Below, piece after piece: positions 1 through 7,333 of a DNA stretch of 8,789 nt (positions within the stretch are counted from its first letter, which is position 1; every line of letters begins with the position of its first letter). The stretch spans positions 1 to 8,789 of the forward strand of contig JAKAZX010000152.1 in NCBI GenBank assembly GCA_021826485.1, read 5' to 3'. Origin of the DNA: Pseudomonadota bacterium (GTDB taxonomy: Bacteria > Pseudomonadota > Alphaproteobacteria > Acetobacterales > Acetobacteraceae). A program made the translations under genes and the position numbers. Under the pieces are notes generated by a model. The model was not told the origin of the DNA. It was given only the letters and a program-made list of their open reading frames with translations, and did not search any database.

Positions 1-2067
1 CTACATCGCCGGATTGACGGCGGGCGCGACCAAGGGCTGAGCAGGGGTGCGGCGGGCCAGCAGTTCGGCCACCGCGGCGCGCAGGTCGGCGCCGCGGAAC
101 GGCTTGCGCAACTGCGCCTGCGCGGCCGCGGCGCCGGCGCCGATCTCGGCATAGCCGCTGACCAGCAGCGCCGGCAGCCCGGGGCGCAGGCGGCGCGCGG
201 CAGCGATCAGCGCCGTGCCGGTCATTCCCGGCATCGCGAAATCGGTCGCCAGCAGGTCGATCCGCGCGCCGCCGGACAGCACCGCCAGCGCGGCCTGCGC
301 ATCCGGCGCCTCGATCACCTCATAGCCGGCATCGCGCAGCACCTCGGCGGCGAAGGCCAGAACCTGCGCCTCGTCATCGACCAGCAGGACGGCAGCGGCG
401 GGTGGGCGGGCCGCGGCGGCCGGCGGGGGCGGTGCCACGGCATCCTGGGCGGCCGGGACGGCGACGCAGGGCAGCCAGATCTCCACCGTGGTCCCGGCCG
501 CCGCCCCGGACGCGGCGGCGATGCGTGCCGTGCCGCCGGACTGGCGCGCGAGGCCATAGACCTGGGCGAGCCCCAGGCCGGTCCCCCGCCCCACGTCCTT
601 GGTGGTGAAGAACGGCTCGAACGCGCGGGCCCGTACCTCCTCCGGCATCCCGGGGCCGGTATCAGCGACGGCGATCACGATATGGGGGCCGTCGGCCAGG
701 TCGGGCGTGCCGGGGACGACGGTCGCGCGGCGCACCGCGATGGTCAGCGTGCCGGCGCCCGCCATCGCATCGCGCGCGTTGATGGCGAGGTTGATCACCG
801 AGAGTTCGAGCTGCACCGGATCGGTCATCACCGCGCAGGGCTGCTCCGGCAGTTCCAGCCGCAGCGCCACCATGCCGCCGAGCGTGCGGCGCAGCAGGTC
901 CTCCATGTGGCGCAGCAGGTCGGCCGGGTCCAGCGGCCGCATGGCGAGCTTCTGGCGGCGGGCGAATACCAGCAACTGGTTGGTCAGGGCGCCCCCGCGC
1001 TCGGCGGCACTGCGCGCCGCGGTCAGCAGGCGGTGGCCGGTATCGGTGGTGACATGGCGCTCCAACAATTCCAGGCTGCCCAGGACGGCGGTGAGCAGGT
1101 TATTGAAATCATGTGCGACCCCACCGGCGAGCTGGCCGACCGCCTGGAGCTTCTGGGTCTGGCGCAACTGCTCCTCCAGCCGCTCGCGCTCGGCGGCCTC
1201 GGCCACCAGCCGGTCGCGCGCGGCGGCCAGTTCGGCGGTGCGGGCGGCAACCCGCCGCTCCAGCTCCTCCGCCGCGCCGCGCAGCCGGTCCTCGGCATGG
1301 CGCCGCTCGGTCACGTCCAGGCTGATGCCGACGAAGCGCCGCCACTGCCCCGCCCCCTCCCCCAGCATCCGGCCGCGGCTGTGCATCCAGCGCACCTGCC
1401 CGGTATCGGCCCGCAGGATGCGGTATTCCGCCAGATAGAACCCGTCGCCGGCGCGCGCCGCCGCCACCCCCGCAGTGACCGCCGCGCGATCCTGCGGGGC
1501 GATCCGCGCGAACCACGCCGCCTCGCTCGCTCGATCGACGGCGGGATCGAGGCCGAGCAGCGTGAAATGCGAGCGCGACCAGACCCTTCGCCCGGTGACC
1601 AGATCGACGTCCCAGGAGGCGATGTCGGCCGCGTCGATCGCCAGCGACAGCCGCTCCTCACTGGCGCGGCGGGCCTGGTCGGCGCGGATGCGCTCGACCG
1701 CATCCCAGCTCCGCTCCGCCACCTCCGCGGCCAGTTCGGCCTCGGCCTCGGTCCAGGCGCGCGGGGCGACGGACTGGGCGAACAGCACCGCCGCGCGCCG
1801 GCCGGCGCGCAGCAGCGGCACCGCCAGATCGGCATCGCGCGGCGCAGCGGCGGGCAGGCCGCCCGGCAGCGCCGGGCCGGTCCAGTCGGCGAGGACGATC
1901 AGGGATTGGCCGTCTTCCGCCACTTCACCGATGGCGATGCGGTCCGCGCCCAGCGCGGGGCCGAGCAGGGCGGCGGCGGCGCGCAGGACGGCGTCGGGTT
2001 CGCCCAAGGTGGCGAGGCTCTGGCGCAGCATGCGCCGCACCCAGGCGGCCGGTTCGCGGCGGTCCAT
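1..2067 (-). CDS. Hybrid sensor histidine kinase/response regulator (GAF-PAS-HisKA-HATPase-REC)
   Basis: This is a 688-aa two-component kinase that should autophosphorylate on histidine and pass phosphate to its own C-terminal receiver. No signal peptide or membrane segment is visible, so it is probably cytoplasmic. Domains in order: GAF-like region (about 15-127); PAS with PAC motif (about 136-256, ending DVTERR); coiled coil (about 257-305); HisKA with H319 in AHDFNNLL; HATPase_c with N box N426/N430 (INLAINARDAM), G1 DTGPGMP from D469, FEPFF at 483-487 and GTGLGL at 495-500; Pro/Ala-rich linker (about 538-559); receiver with D564/D565, phosphoacceptor D609, S637 and K655. All catalytic residues are present. 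The stop is TAG at 3-1. The ATG at 2067 has no clear Shine-Dalgarno; Met13 (2031) is an alternative start. The gene follows tadD after 62 nt. There is no DNA-binding output domain and no HPt protein in the window, so its target is unknown. A link to pilus control is inferred from position only. Confidence 0.93.
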   Translation of the reverse strand: MDRREPAAWVRRMLRQSLATLGEPDAVLRAAAALLGPALGADRIAIGEVAEDGQSLIVLADWTGPALPGGLPAAAPRDADLAVPLLRAGRRAAVLFAQSVAPRAWTEAEAELAAEVAERSWDAVERIRADQARRASEERLSLAIDAADIASWDVDLVTGRRVWSRSHFTLLGLDPAVDRASEAAWFARIAPQDRAAVTAGVAAARAGDGFYLAEYRILRADTGQVRWMHSRGRMLGEGAGQWRRFVGISLDVTERRHAEDRLRGAAEELERRVAARTAELAAARDRLVAEAAERERLEEQLRQTQKLQAVGQLAGGVAHDFNNLLTAVLGSLELLERHVTTDTGHRLLTAARSAAERGGALTNQLLVFARRQKLAMRPLDPADLLRHMEDLLRRTLGGMVALRLELPEQPCAVMTDPVQLELSVINLAINARDAMAGAGTLTIAVRRATVVPGTPDLADGPHIVIAVADTGPGMPEEVRARAFEPFFTTKDVGRGTGLGLAQVYGLARQSGGTARIAAASGAAAGTTVEIWLPCVAVPAAQDAVAPPPPAAAARPPAAAVLLVDDEAQVLAFAAEVLRDAGYEVIEAPDAQAALAVLSGGARIDLLATDFAMPGMTGTALIAAARRLRPGLPALLVSGYAEIGAGAAAAQAQLRKPFRGADLRAAVAELLARRTPAQPLVAPAVNPAM

Positions 2068-2078
2068 GCGGCGACTGT

Positions 2079-2100
2079 GCCGGCGGACCGCGCCGCCGGC
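2079..2100 (-). other. GC-rich hairpin in the tadD-kinase gap
   Basis: The arms 2079-2086 and 2093-2100 are perfect 8-bp inverted repeats (GCCGGCGG/CCGCCGGC on the coding strand) around a 6-nt loop. The hairpin ends 11 nt before the kinase ATG. No U-run follows it on the minus strand, so it is not a classical intrinsic terminator. It could weaken read-through from tadD or mask the kinase's translation start. A chance origin is possible in DNA this GC-rich. The rest of the 62-nt gap (2068-2129) holds a smaller imperfect palindrome at 2109-2120 (5-bp arms, 2-nt centre) and no recognisable -35/-10 promoter. Confidence 0.45.
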
Positions 2101-2129
2101 CAGCCCCCCACGAAGTCGTGATCCGCGGC

Positions 2130-2858
2130 TCAGGACCCGGGCCGGAGGGCCTTTTCGACCTCCGCGACATAGTTTTCCGGCAGCGGATGGCCGAGCACAT
2201 TTTGCGCTCGCTCGGCCTCTCCATTGAGCGAAAAAAGCAGCGCCAGGGTGGCCCGCGCACGCGGCGGCAGCCCCGCCGTGTCCTCCAGCGGCGCCAGCAC
2301 GTCGATGCCTTCCCGAACCTTCCCCGCCAGCATAAGTGACAAGGCGAGATCGTTGCGGATCGCCGCGTCATCCGGCGCCAGCGCCAGCGCCCGGCGATAC
2401 AGCGCCTGCGCCCCGGCGTGGTCGGCCTTCATGTCGAGCGCCACTGCCTTGTCGGTCAGCGTCGCCGGATCGTCCGGGTGCTGGGCGAGCGCGGTATCCA
2501 GCGCCGCCTCCGCCTCGGCGGTGCGGCCCTCCCCCAGATCGAGGGCGGCGCGGGCGCGGATCGCTTCGGCGTCGTGCGGGTTGGCGCGCAGGCGGGCGGC
2601 GAGCACCTGGCGGGCCTGGGCGACGTGGCCGGCCTTGGCGAGCGCCGCGGCGGCGCGGAGCTGCACCGCGGTATCGTTCGGCGCGTTCGCCGCCGCCGCC
2701 GCGTAGAGCGACCCGGCCAGTTCGTCATTGCCGGCCGCCGCGGCGGCATCCGCGAGACGCAGCCGCGCATCCGCGTTCAGCTTCGGCGCCTGCTGCTGCT
2801 GCGTGCAGCCGGCAAGCGCGACCCAGGCGACCAGCAGGGGCAGCAGGCGCCGCATCAT
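2130..2858 (-). CDS. tadD: TadD-like TPR lipoprotein of the Tad pilus system
   Basis: This 242-aa lipoprotein is expected on the periplasmic face of the outer membrane, where TadD-type proteins help assemble or localise the secretin. A short basic start (MMRR) and a hydrophobic stretch lead into the lipobox LAGC, with lipidated C18. A QQQQ linker follows. From about residue 30 to 215 there are roughly five or six helical repeats of about 34 residues with TPR-like alanine, glycine and proline spacing (for example segments ending ANPHD, AQHPDD and LAPDD). The segment around 166-190 (NDLALSLMLAGK) resembles the well-conserved part of TadD. The start overlaps the tadC stop as ATGATG: Met1 at 2858 overlaps by 4 nt and Met2 at 2855 by 1 nt, so either may be used. 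It is the last gene of the coupled pilus unit. TPR proteins are easily confused with each other, but context makes TadD the best call. Confidence 0.9.
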   Translation of the reverse strand: MMRRLLPLLVAWVALAGCTQQQQAPKLNADARLRLADAAAAAGNDELAGSLYAAAAANAPNDTAVQLRAAAALAKAGHVAQARQVLAARLRANPHDAEAIRARAALDLGEGRTAEAEAALDTALAQHPDDPATLTDKAVALDMKADHAGAQALYRRALALAPDDAAIRNDLALSLMLAGKVREGIDVLAPLEDTAGLPPRARATLALLFSLNGEAERAQNVLGHPLPENYVAEVEKALRPGS

Positions 2859-3811
2859 TTGCCCGCCGCCTGGGTGAGCGCGTCGGTCACCCGCATCATC
2901 GCCGGCCCCATCAGCGCGATGAACAGCGACGGCAGGATGAAGAAGATCAGCGGGAACACCAGCAGCGCCGGCAGCCGCACCGCCTTCGCCTCCAGCCGCG
3001 TCATGCGCTCGCGCCGCAACTCCCCGGCGACCGCCCGCAGCGCCTGGCCGAGCGGCGTGCCGTATTGCAGCGCCTGGCTGATGATCGCCGCCATCCGCCG
3101 CAGCCCCTCCACCCCCGTCCGGTCGCCGAAATTGCGGAACGCCTGCCGCTGGTCCGGCAGCACGCGCAGCTCATCGACCAGCATCGCCAGCGCCCCGGCC
3201 ATCGCGCGGTTGGAGGAGCGCATCTCCCGCGCCACCTGATCCAGCGCCGCTTCCAGCGCCATCCCGGCCTCCGCGCACACCACCAGCAGGTCGAGCGCGT
3301 CGGAGGCGCCGCGTTGCAGGTCGCGCGTATAGGGGCGGCGCAGCATGCGCAGCACCCATTCCGGCCCGAGCACGCCGCCGGGCACCGCGGCGGCGGCGGC
3401 CAGCAGGATCATCAGCGGCTTCAGGTGCATGAGCAGCCCGTAGCCGATCGCCCCGGCCGGCAGCAGCACCATCACCGCCACCTTGGCGCCGAGCACCAGC
3501 GGCAGCATCTGCGCCGGATTGAACCCGCTGGCACCGAGCATGGCGCCCAGCACCGCCAGATCCTGGTCGGAATACAGCCGCGTGCGCTCGCGGATCGACT
3601 GGCCGAGCGCGCGCAGCACGGCCAGCAGCCACATGCCGCCGCTGCGCCGCACCGCCGCCCGCTGCTCGCCGGTGATGCTGGCGATGCGTGCCTCCAGATC
3701 GCGGGTTCCTGCTTCCTGCCACAGCAGCAGGGCAGCGATGCCGACCAGCAGCACCAGCGCGCCGAGCAGCGCGGCCAGCGGCGGGACCGGCAGGGACATC
3801 CCGTTGAACAT
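2855..3811 (-). CDS. tadC: TadC, inner-membrane platform protein (T2SSF family)
   Basis: This 318-aa polytopic protein should pair with TadB to form the inner-membrane platform on which the CpaF motor acts to extrude Flp pilin. Hydrophobic segments are at about 11-31, 103-125, 130-148 and 281-303. The T2SSF/GspF cytoplasmic domain covers about 170-300 and includes DLLVVCAEAGMALEAAL, the QALQYGTPLGQALR motif and RRERMTRLEAKA just before the last membrane pair. Length and layout match TadC. The ATG at 3811 shares its A with the tadB stop (TGATG, 1-nt overlap), and no Shine-Dalgarno is evident, so translation is probably coupled to tadB. Met5 (3799) is an alternative start. The frame stays open upstream to 4846, but that extension is only out-of-frame tadB/cpaF sequence with arginine- and glycine-rich composition. 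Confidence 0.95.
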   Translation of the reverse strand: MFNGMSLPVPPLAALLGALVLLVGIAALLLWQEAGTRDLEARIASITGEQRAAVRRSGGMWLLAVLRALGQSIRERTRLYSDQDLAVLGAMLGASGFNPAQMLPLVLGAKVAVMVLLPAGAIGYGLLMHLKPLMILLAAAAAVPGGVLGPEWVLRMLRRPYTRDLQRGASDALDLLVVCAEAGMALEAALDQVAREMRSSNRAMAGALAMLVDELRVLPDQRQAFRNFGDRTGVEGLRRMAAIISQALQYGTPLGQALRAVAGELRRERMTRLEAKAVRLPALLVFPLIFFILPSLFIALMGPAMMRVTDALTQAAGK

Positions 3812-4764
3812 CAGTCGCGCGTCGCCGAGCTGATCATCTTGCGCATGAGCAGTTGCCCGAGGATCATCAGCACTATGCCGATCATCAGCAGCCGCCGCCC
3901 GCGCGCCTGGTGCAGGAAGATATCGAGATAGCCTTTCTGCGTCATCGCCATCGCCGCGCCGCCGATGAACGGCAGGCCGCTGAGCACGTAGGCGGAAACC
4001 TTCGCCTCCCCCGCCAGGGCGGAGGCGCGGGCGGCGAGCGCGATGCGCTGGCGCACGGTTTCGGCCAGCAACTGCACCGTTTCCGCCAGCCGGCCGCCGC
4101 TGCGCGCCTGCACGCCGAGCGTGACCGCGAAGATCGCGTATTCGGCAACCCCGCTGCGCTGGTGCAGCGCCATCAGCGCCGTCTCGGCGTTGTTGCCGAG
4201 CGCCATTTCGCGCACCACGCGGCCGAATTCCTCGCGCGTCGGCGCCGGCAGTTCGCGCGCCACCCCGCGGAACGCCTCGGCAACCGGCAGGCCGGCACGC
4301 ACGGAGCTTGCCAGCAGCTCGATCATATCGGGCATCTGGCGGCGCAGCCGGTCGGCGTACCGCCGGCATTCCCAGCCGAACAGCGTGCGCGTCACCAGCA
4401 GCCCCACCGCGACCGCGATCAGCAGCGACACATGCGGGCGGAAATACAGCAGCGCCAGCCAGCCGGCGCCGACCCCCGCCGCCATGCCGAGCATCGCCAC
4501 CACGCCGACCGGCATCACATGCGCGCCGGGCAGATCGGTCGGCACTTGCAGGAACCGCCGCAGCGCATCCTTGACCGGCGCGCGCCGCCGCTGCGCCAGA
4601 CGGATGCTGCGCGGCCCGTCGCCATCCACCGCGACGCCGGCATTGCCGACGGCGGCGATCCGCCGTTCCAGCAATTGCGCGCGGGTGTCCAGGCGCAGCA
4701 CGACGAGGCCGCCGAGCATGACCAGCACCAGCGCGATCACCGGCAGCAGCAGGGTGGCCGGCAT
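3811..4764 (-). CDS. tadB: TadB, inner-membrane platform protein (T2SSF family)
   Basis: This 317-aa inner-membrane protein is the partner of TadC in the Tad platform. It has an N-terminal membrane anchor (about 3-23), then a cytoplasmic linker, a hydrophobic pair at about 86-130, the T2SSF domain at about 144-268 and a C-terminal membrane segment at about 290-308. The T2SSF signature features are MPDMIELLASSVRAGLPVAEAF, the middle segment with GRVVREMALG, and QARSGGRLAETVQLLAETVR, all typical of TadB. The ATG at 4764 was chosen because the hydrophobic anchor begins right after it, it sits 2 nt past the cpaF stop, and AGGAAG lies 7 nt upstream. A longer in-frame opening to 4950 encodes a proline/arginine-rich stretch inside cpaF and is not credible. 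Confidence 0.95.
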   Translation of the reverse strand: MPATLLLPVIALVLVMLGGLVVLRLDTRAQLLERRIAAVGNAGVAVDGDGPRSIRLAQRRRAPVKDALRRFLQVPTDLPGAHVMPVGVVAMLGMAAGVGAGWLALLYFRPHVSLLIAVAVGLLVTRTLFGWECRRYADRLRRQMPDMIELLASSVRAGLPVAEAFRGVARELPAPTREEFGRVVREMALGNNAETALMALHQRSGVAEYAIFAVTLGVQARSGGRLAETVQLLAETVRQRIALAARASALAGEAKVSAYVLSGLPFIGGAAMAMTQKGYLDIFLHQARGRRLLMIGIVLMILGQLLMRKMISSATRD

Positions 4765-4766
4765 CG

Positions 4767-6113
4767 TCAGGCTTCCTGCAAGGCGGCGGTCCAGGCCCGG
4801 TCCAGGCCGAAATACTCCAGCCGGCCGAGGAAGGACGGTCGGGCACCGGAGGACACGTAGCGGCCCTGGATGCGGCCCTGGCTGTCCTCCCGGTCGAATT
4901 CGAAGCGGGCGATGTCGTTCATGGTGACGACATCCTCCTCCAGCCCGCACACCTCGGAGACCTGGGTGATGCGGCGCCCACCGTCGCGCATGCGCTGCAC
5001 CTGGATGATCAGGTCGAGCGCGCCGACGATCTGCGTGCGGATCGCCCGCACCGGCAGGTTGAAGCCCATCATCACCATGTTCTCGATGCGCGTCAGCGCG
5101 TCGCGCGTGGTGTTGGCGTGGATGGTGGAGATCGAGCCGTCATGGCCGGTGTTCATCGCCTGCAGCATGTCGAACGCCTCGGCGCCGCGCACCTCGCCGA
5201 TGATGATCCGGTCCGGGCGCATGCGCAGCGCGTTGCGCACCAGATCGCGCTGCGTCACCTGCCCCTGGCCTTCCAGGTTCTCCGGCCGCGTTTCCAGCCG
5301 CACGACATGCGGCTGCTGAAGTTGCAGTTCCGCCGCGTCCTCGACGGTGATGACGCGCTCTCCGTGGTCGATGAGCTGGCTCATGGCATTGAGCAGCGTC
5401 GTCTTGCCCGAGCCGGTGCCGCCGGAGATCACGATGTTGAGGCGCGAGCGGGCGGCAATGCCGAGCAGGCGGGCAATGCCCGGCGACATCGCGCCGTTGC
5501 GCACCAGCCCATCGAGATCGAGGCGGCGGCGGGCGAATTTGCGGATCGACATGCATGGGCTGTCGAGCGCGAGCGGCGGGAAGACGACGTTGACGCGGCT
5601 GCCGTCCGGCAGGCGGGCATCGACCATCGGGCTCGATTCGTCGATGCGCCGCCCGATCCGCCCGGCGATCTTCTTGGCGATGGTGGCGATGTGGTCGGCA
5701 TCGCGAAAACGGATATCGGCACGCTCCAGCCGCCCGCGCCGCTCCACGAAGATGCTGTTCGGCCCGTTGACCATGATATCGGCCACGCTGTCATCGGCCA
5801 GCAGCGCCTCCAGCGGGCCGAAGCCGGTCATGTCGTTGACCAGTTCCTCGGCCAGCCGCGCCTGCTCGCGCGCCGACAGTTCCAGCCGGTCCTCGTTGGC
5901 GATCTCATGGATGATCGTCTCGGTCTGCCGGCGTAGCTCGTGGCGCGGCAGTTCGGCGGCGAGCACCGGGTCGATCTGCTTGAGCACCCGCAGGCGCAGC
6001 GAATCCTGCCGCCGCTCCGGCGGCTCGGCGAGCAGCGGCAGCGCCACGCCCGCCTGCGCGCTCTGCGTCTCCGGTGGGATCGCCAGCATGTCACGCTTGC
6101 CAAAAACCTTCAT
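4767..6113 (-). CDS. cpaF: CpaF/TadA secretion ATPase
   Basis: This 448-aa cytoplasmic ATPase of the type II/IV secretion superfamily powers Flp pilus assembly, probably as a hexamer docked on TadB/TadC. The N-terminal region, from about residue 40 to 210, contains MTGFGPLEALLADDSVADIMVNG, typical of CpaF. Walker A is GGTGSGKTT (231-239, K237). The Asp box follows (ITVEDAAELQL, about 255-265). Walker B is RIIIGEVRGAE (302-312, with E307). The His-box segment is TGHDGSISTIHANT (322-335, H324 and H332). All catalytic motifs look intact and the length is normal. The ATG at 6113 overlaps the cpaE stop as ATGA (4 nt), with a weak AGGA about 10 nt upstream at 6127-6124. Two nt separate its stop from tadB. 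Confidence 0.97.
   Translation of the reverse strand: MKVFGKRDMLAIPPETQSAQAGVALPLLAEPPERRQDSLRLRVLKQIDPVLAAELPRHELRRQTETIIHEIANEDRLELSAREQARLAEELVNDMTGFGPLEALLADDSVADIMVNGPNSIFVERRGRLERADIRFRDADHIATIAKKIAGRIGRRIDESSPMVDARLPDGSRVNVVFPPLALDSPCMSIRKFARRRLDLDGLVRNGAMSPGIARLLGIAARSRLNIVISGGTGSGKTTLLNAMSQLIDHGERVITVEDAAELQLQQPHVVRLETRPENLEGQGQVTQRDLVRNALRMRPDRIIIGEVRGAEAFDMLQAMNTGHDGSISTIHANTTRDALTRIENMVMMGFNLPVRAIRTQIVGALDLIIQVQRMRDGGRRITQVSEVCGLEEDVVTMNDIARFEFDREDSQGRIQGRYVSSGARPSFLGRLEYFGLDRAWTAALQEA
4772..4777 (-). promoter_or_regulatory. Ribosome binding site of tadB
   Basis: AGGAAG on the minus strand lies 7 nt before the tadB ATG at 4764 and inside the last codons of cpaF. It supports the short 317-aa TadB over the longer open frame. 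Confidence 0.6.
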
Positions 6114-7333
6114 GGCCGCAGCATCCTTTTGATCCAGGATCGTTCAGGGACGGTCTGGGTACCGGCGATCTCGCGCAGCAGCGGAGAGAGATGGCGCGAC
6201 AGTTCCGGCACCCGCTGCAAGGCGGGGACGCCGAGGTTGAACGCCTCGATCATCTTCGCGCCGAGATTGGGGATGACGATGTCCGGCGCGGCGCCCAGCC
6301 CCTTCTCCATCAGCTTGAGGGAGACGCCGTTCTTCGATTCGGCCCGGTTCAGCACGGTGACGCAGCGGTCGCTGCCGGTCAGTACCTTGACCATGTGGCG
6401 GATGCCACGGGCGTCGCGCACGCTGGCGACATCGGGGCCGAGCACGACCACCACCTGGCGGGCCACCGCCAGCACCTGGCGCATCGACGGCGGCATCGGC
6501 ATCGGCAGGTCGATCATCACGTAATTGAATTTCTGCCGCAGCAGGTCGAGCACGCGCGCCACCCCGGCATCGGTGATCGCGGGCGTCGCCTCGAACGGTT
6601 CCTCGGCGCCGATCAGGCGGACGCGCGGGGATATGGCGATCGCGGTGCGTTCCAGGAACAGCGCATCGGCACGCTCGGCATCCTCCAGCGCGATGCGCAG
6701 GCCGGGGCCGGGCCGCGCCGACAGCATCAGCGCCGCGGCACCCGCCTGCAGATGCAGATCGAGCAGCGCGACATGGCCCTTGGCCACGCGCGCGAGTTCC
6801 AGCGCGGTGCTGACCGCGACCGTGGTGGCACCGACCCCGCCGCGCGCGCCGCACACCGCGACGACATGGCCGCCCCGCCCGCCCGGCGGATCGGCGGCGC
6901 GCTGGGTGATGTGCGGCAGCAGCACGCGCTGCACCGTGTCGCGCGTGAGCGGTTTCGGCAGGTAGTCGGCAACCCCGAATTCACTGACCAGAAGCCGGTA
7001 GAAGCCGATTTCGGTGTTGTCGCCGATCACCAGCATCTTGATGTCGGGCGGGCAGACGCCGGCCAGCGCCTCCAGCGCCGCCTGCGGCTCGGCGATGCCC
7101 GAGACATCGACGATGGCGGTGGTCGCGCTTTCCTTCTCGAAGAAGCGCATGGCCTGGCGCACCGTGCCGCGACGGATGTCGAGTTCCGGCGCGGCGTCGA
7201 ACAGACCGAGACGCAGCGCGTTCGCGCTTTCGTCGTCGCTGACGAAGGCGATGATGCGCGCGACACTGCCGACCGAAGGTTCGCTGGTCGGGACGGCGGC
7301 GGCCGGTGCCGCGTCGCTACTGAGGAGTTGCAC
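6110..7333 (-). CDS. cpaE: CpaE/TadZ, MinD/ParA-like pilus localisation protein (GTG start)
   Basis: This 407-aa cytoplasmic protein belongs to the family that places the Tad machine at its cell site. The N-terminal atypical receiver domain (about 24-140) has IVDVSG with D76, the segment MLVIGDNTEIGFYRLL, and DYLPKPL with K127. The C-terminal MinD/ParA-like ATPase domain (about 155-390) carries a deviant P loop, CGARGGVGATT (161-171): the signature lysine is R164 and the usual P-loop lysine is A169. Loss of the P-loop lysine is common in CpaE/TadZ. The next motif reads LLDLHLQAG, with H194 where an acidic residue is more usual. The Walker B-like strand is VMIDLP (D275). The GTG start at 7333 is supported by GGGAGG 5 nt upstream, and no in-frame ATG occurs before residue 61. 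The gene overlaps the CpaD-like gene by 17 nt and ends in an ATGA overlap with cpaF. Confidence 0.94.
   Translation of the reverse strand: MQLLSSDAAPAAAVPTSEPSVGSVARIIAFVSDDESANALRLGLFDAAPELDIRRGTVRQAMRFFEKESATTAIVDVSGIAEPQAALEALAGVCPPDIKMLVIGDNTEIGFYRLLVSEFGVADYLPKPLTRDTVQRVLLPHITQRAADPPGGRGGHVVAVCGARGGVGATTVAVSTALELARVAKGHVALLDLHLQAGAAALMLSARPGPGLRIALEDAERADALFLERTAIAISPRVRLIGAEEPFEATPAITDAGVARVLDLLRQKFNYVMIDLPMPMPPSMRQVLAVARQVVVVLGPDVASVRDARGIRHMVKVLTGSDRCVTVLNRAESKNGVSLKLMEKGLGAAPDIVIPNLGAKMIEAFNLGVPALQRVPELSRHLSPLLREIAGTQTVPERSWIKRMLRP

Noticed and set aside
682..2121. 479-aa open frame on the plus strand
   Set aside because: It is antisense to the histidine kinase with all its motifs. 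No recognisable domain appears and the composition is that of a shadow frame.
2134..2156. GC-rich hairpin plus a four-base run near the end of tadD as a terminator
   Set aside because: The minus-strand AAAA lies before the hairpin, so on the transcript there is no U-run after it. The bases are ordinary tadD codons.
2336..3931. 531-aa open frame on the plus strand
   Set aside because: It is antisense to tadD and tadC, whose products match known families. Its product is low-complexity (His/Gln/Arg/Pro-rich), typical of a GC-biased shadow frame.
2855..4846. 663-aa minus-strand frame suggesting a fused protein ending in TadC
   Set aside because: The first part is out-of-frame tadB/cpaF sequence. 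Only the part from the ATG at 3811 is TadC, and tadB has its own intact frame.
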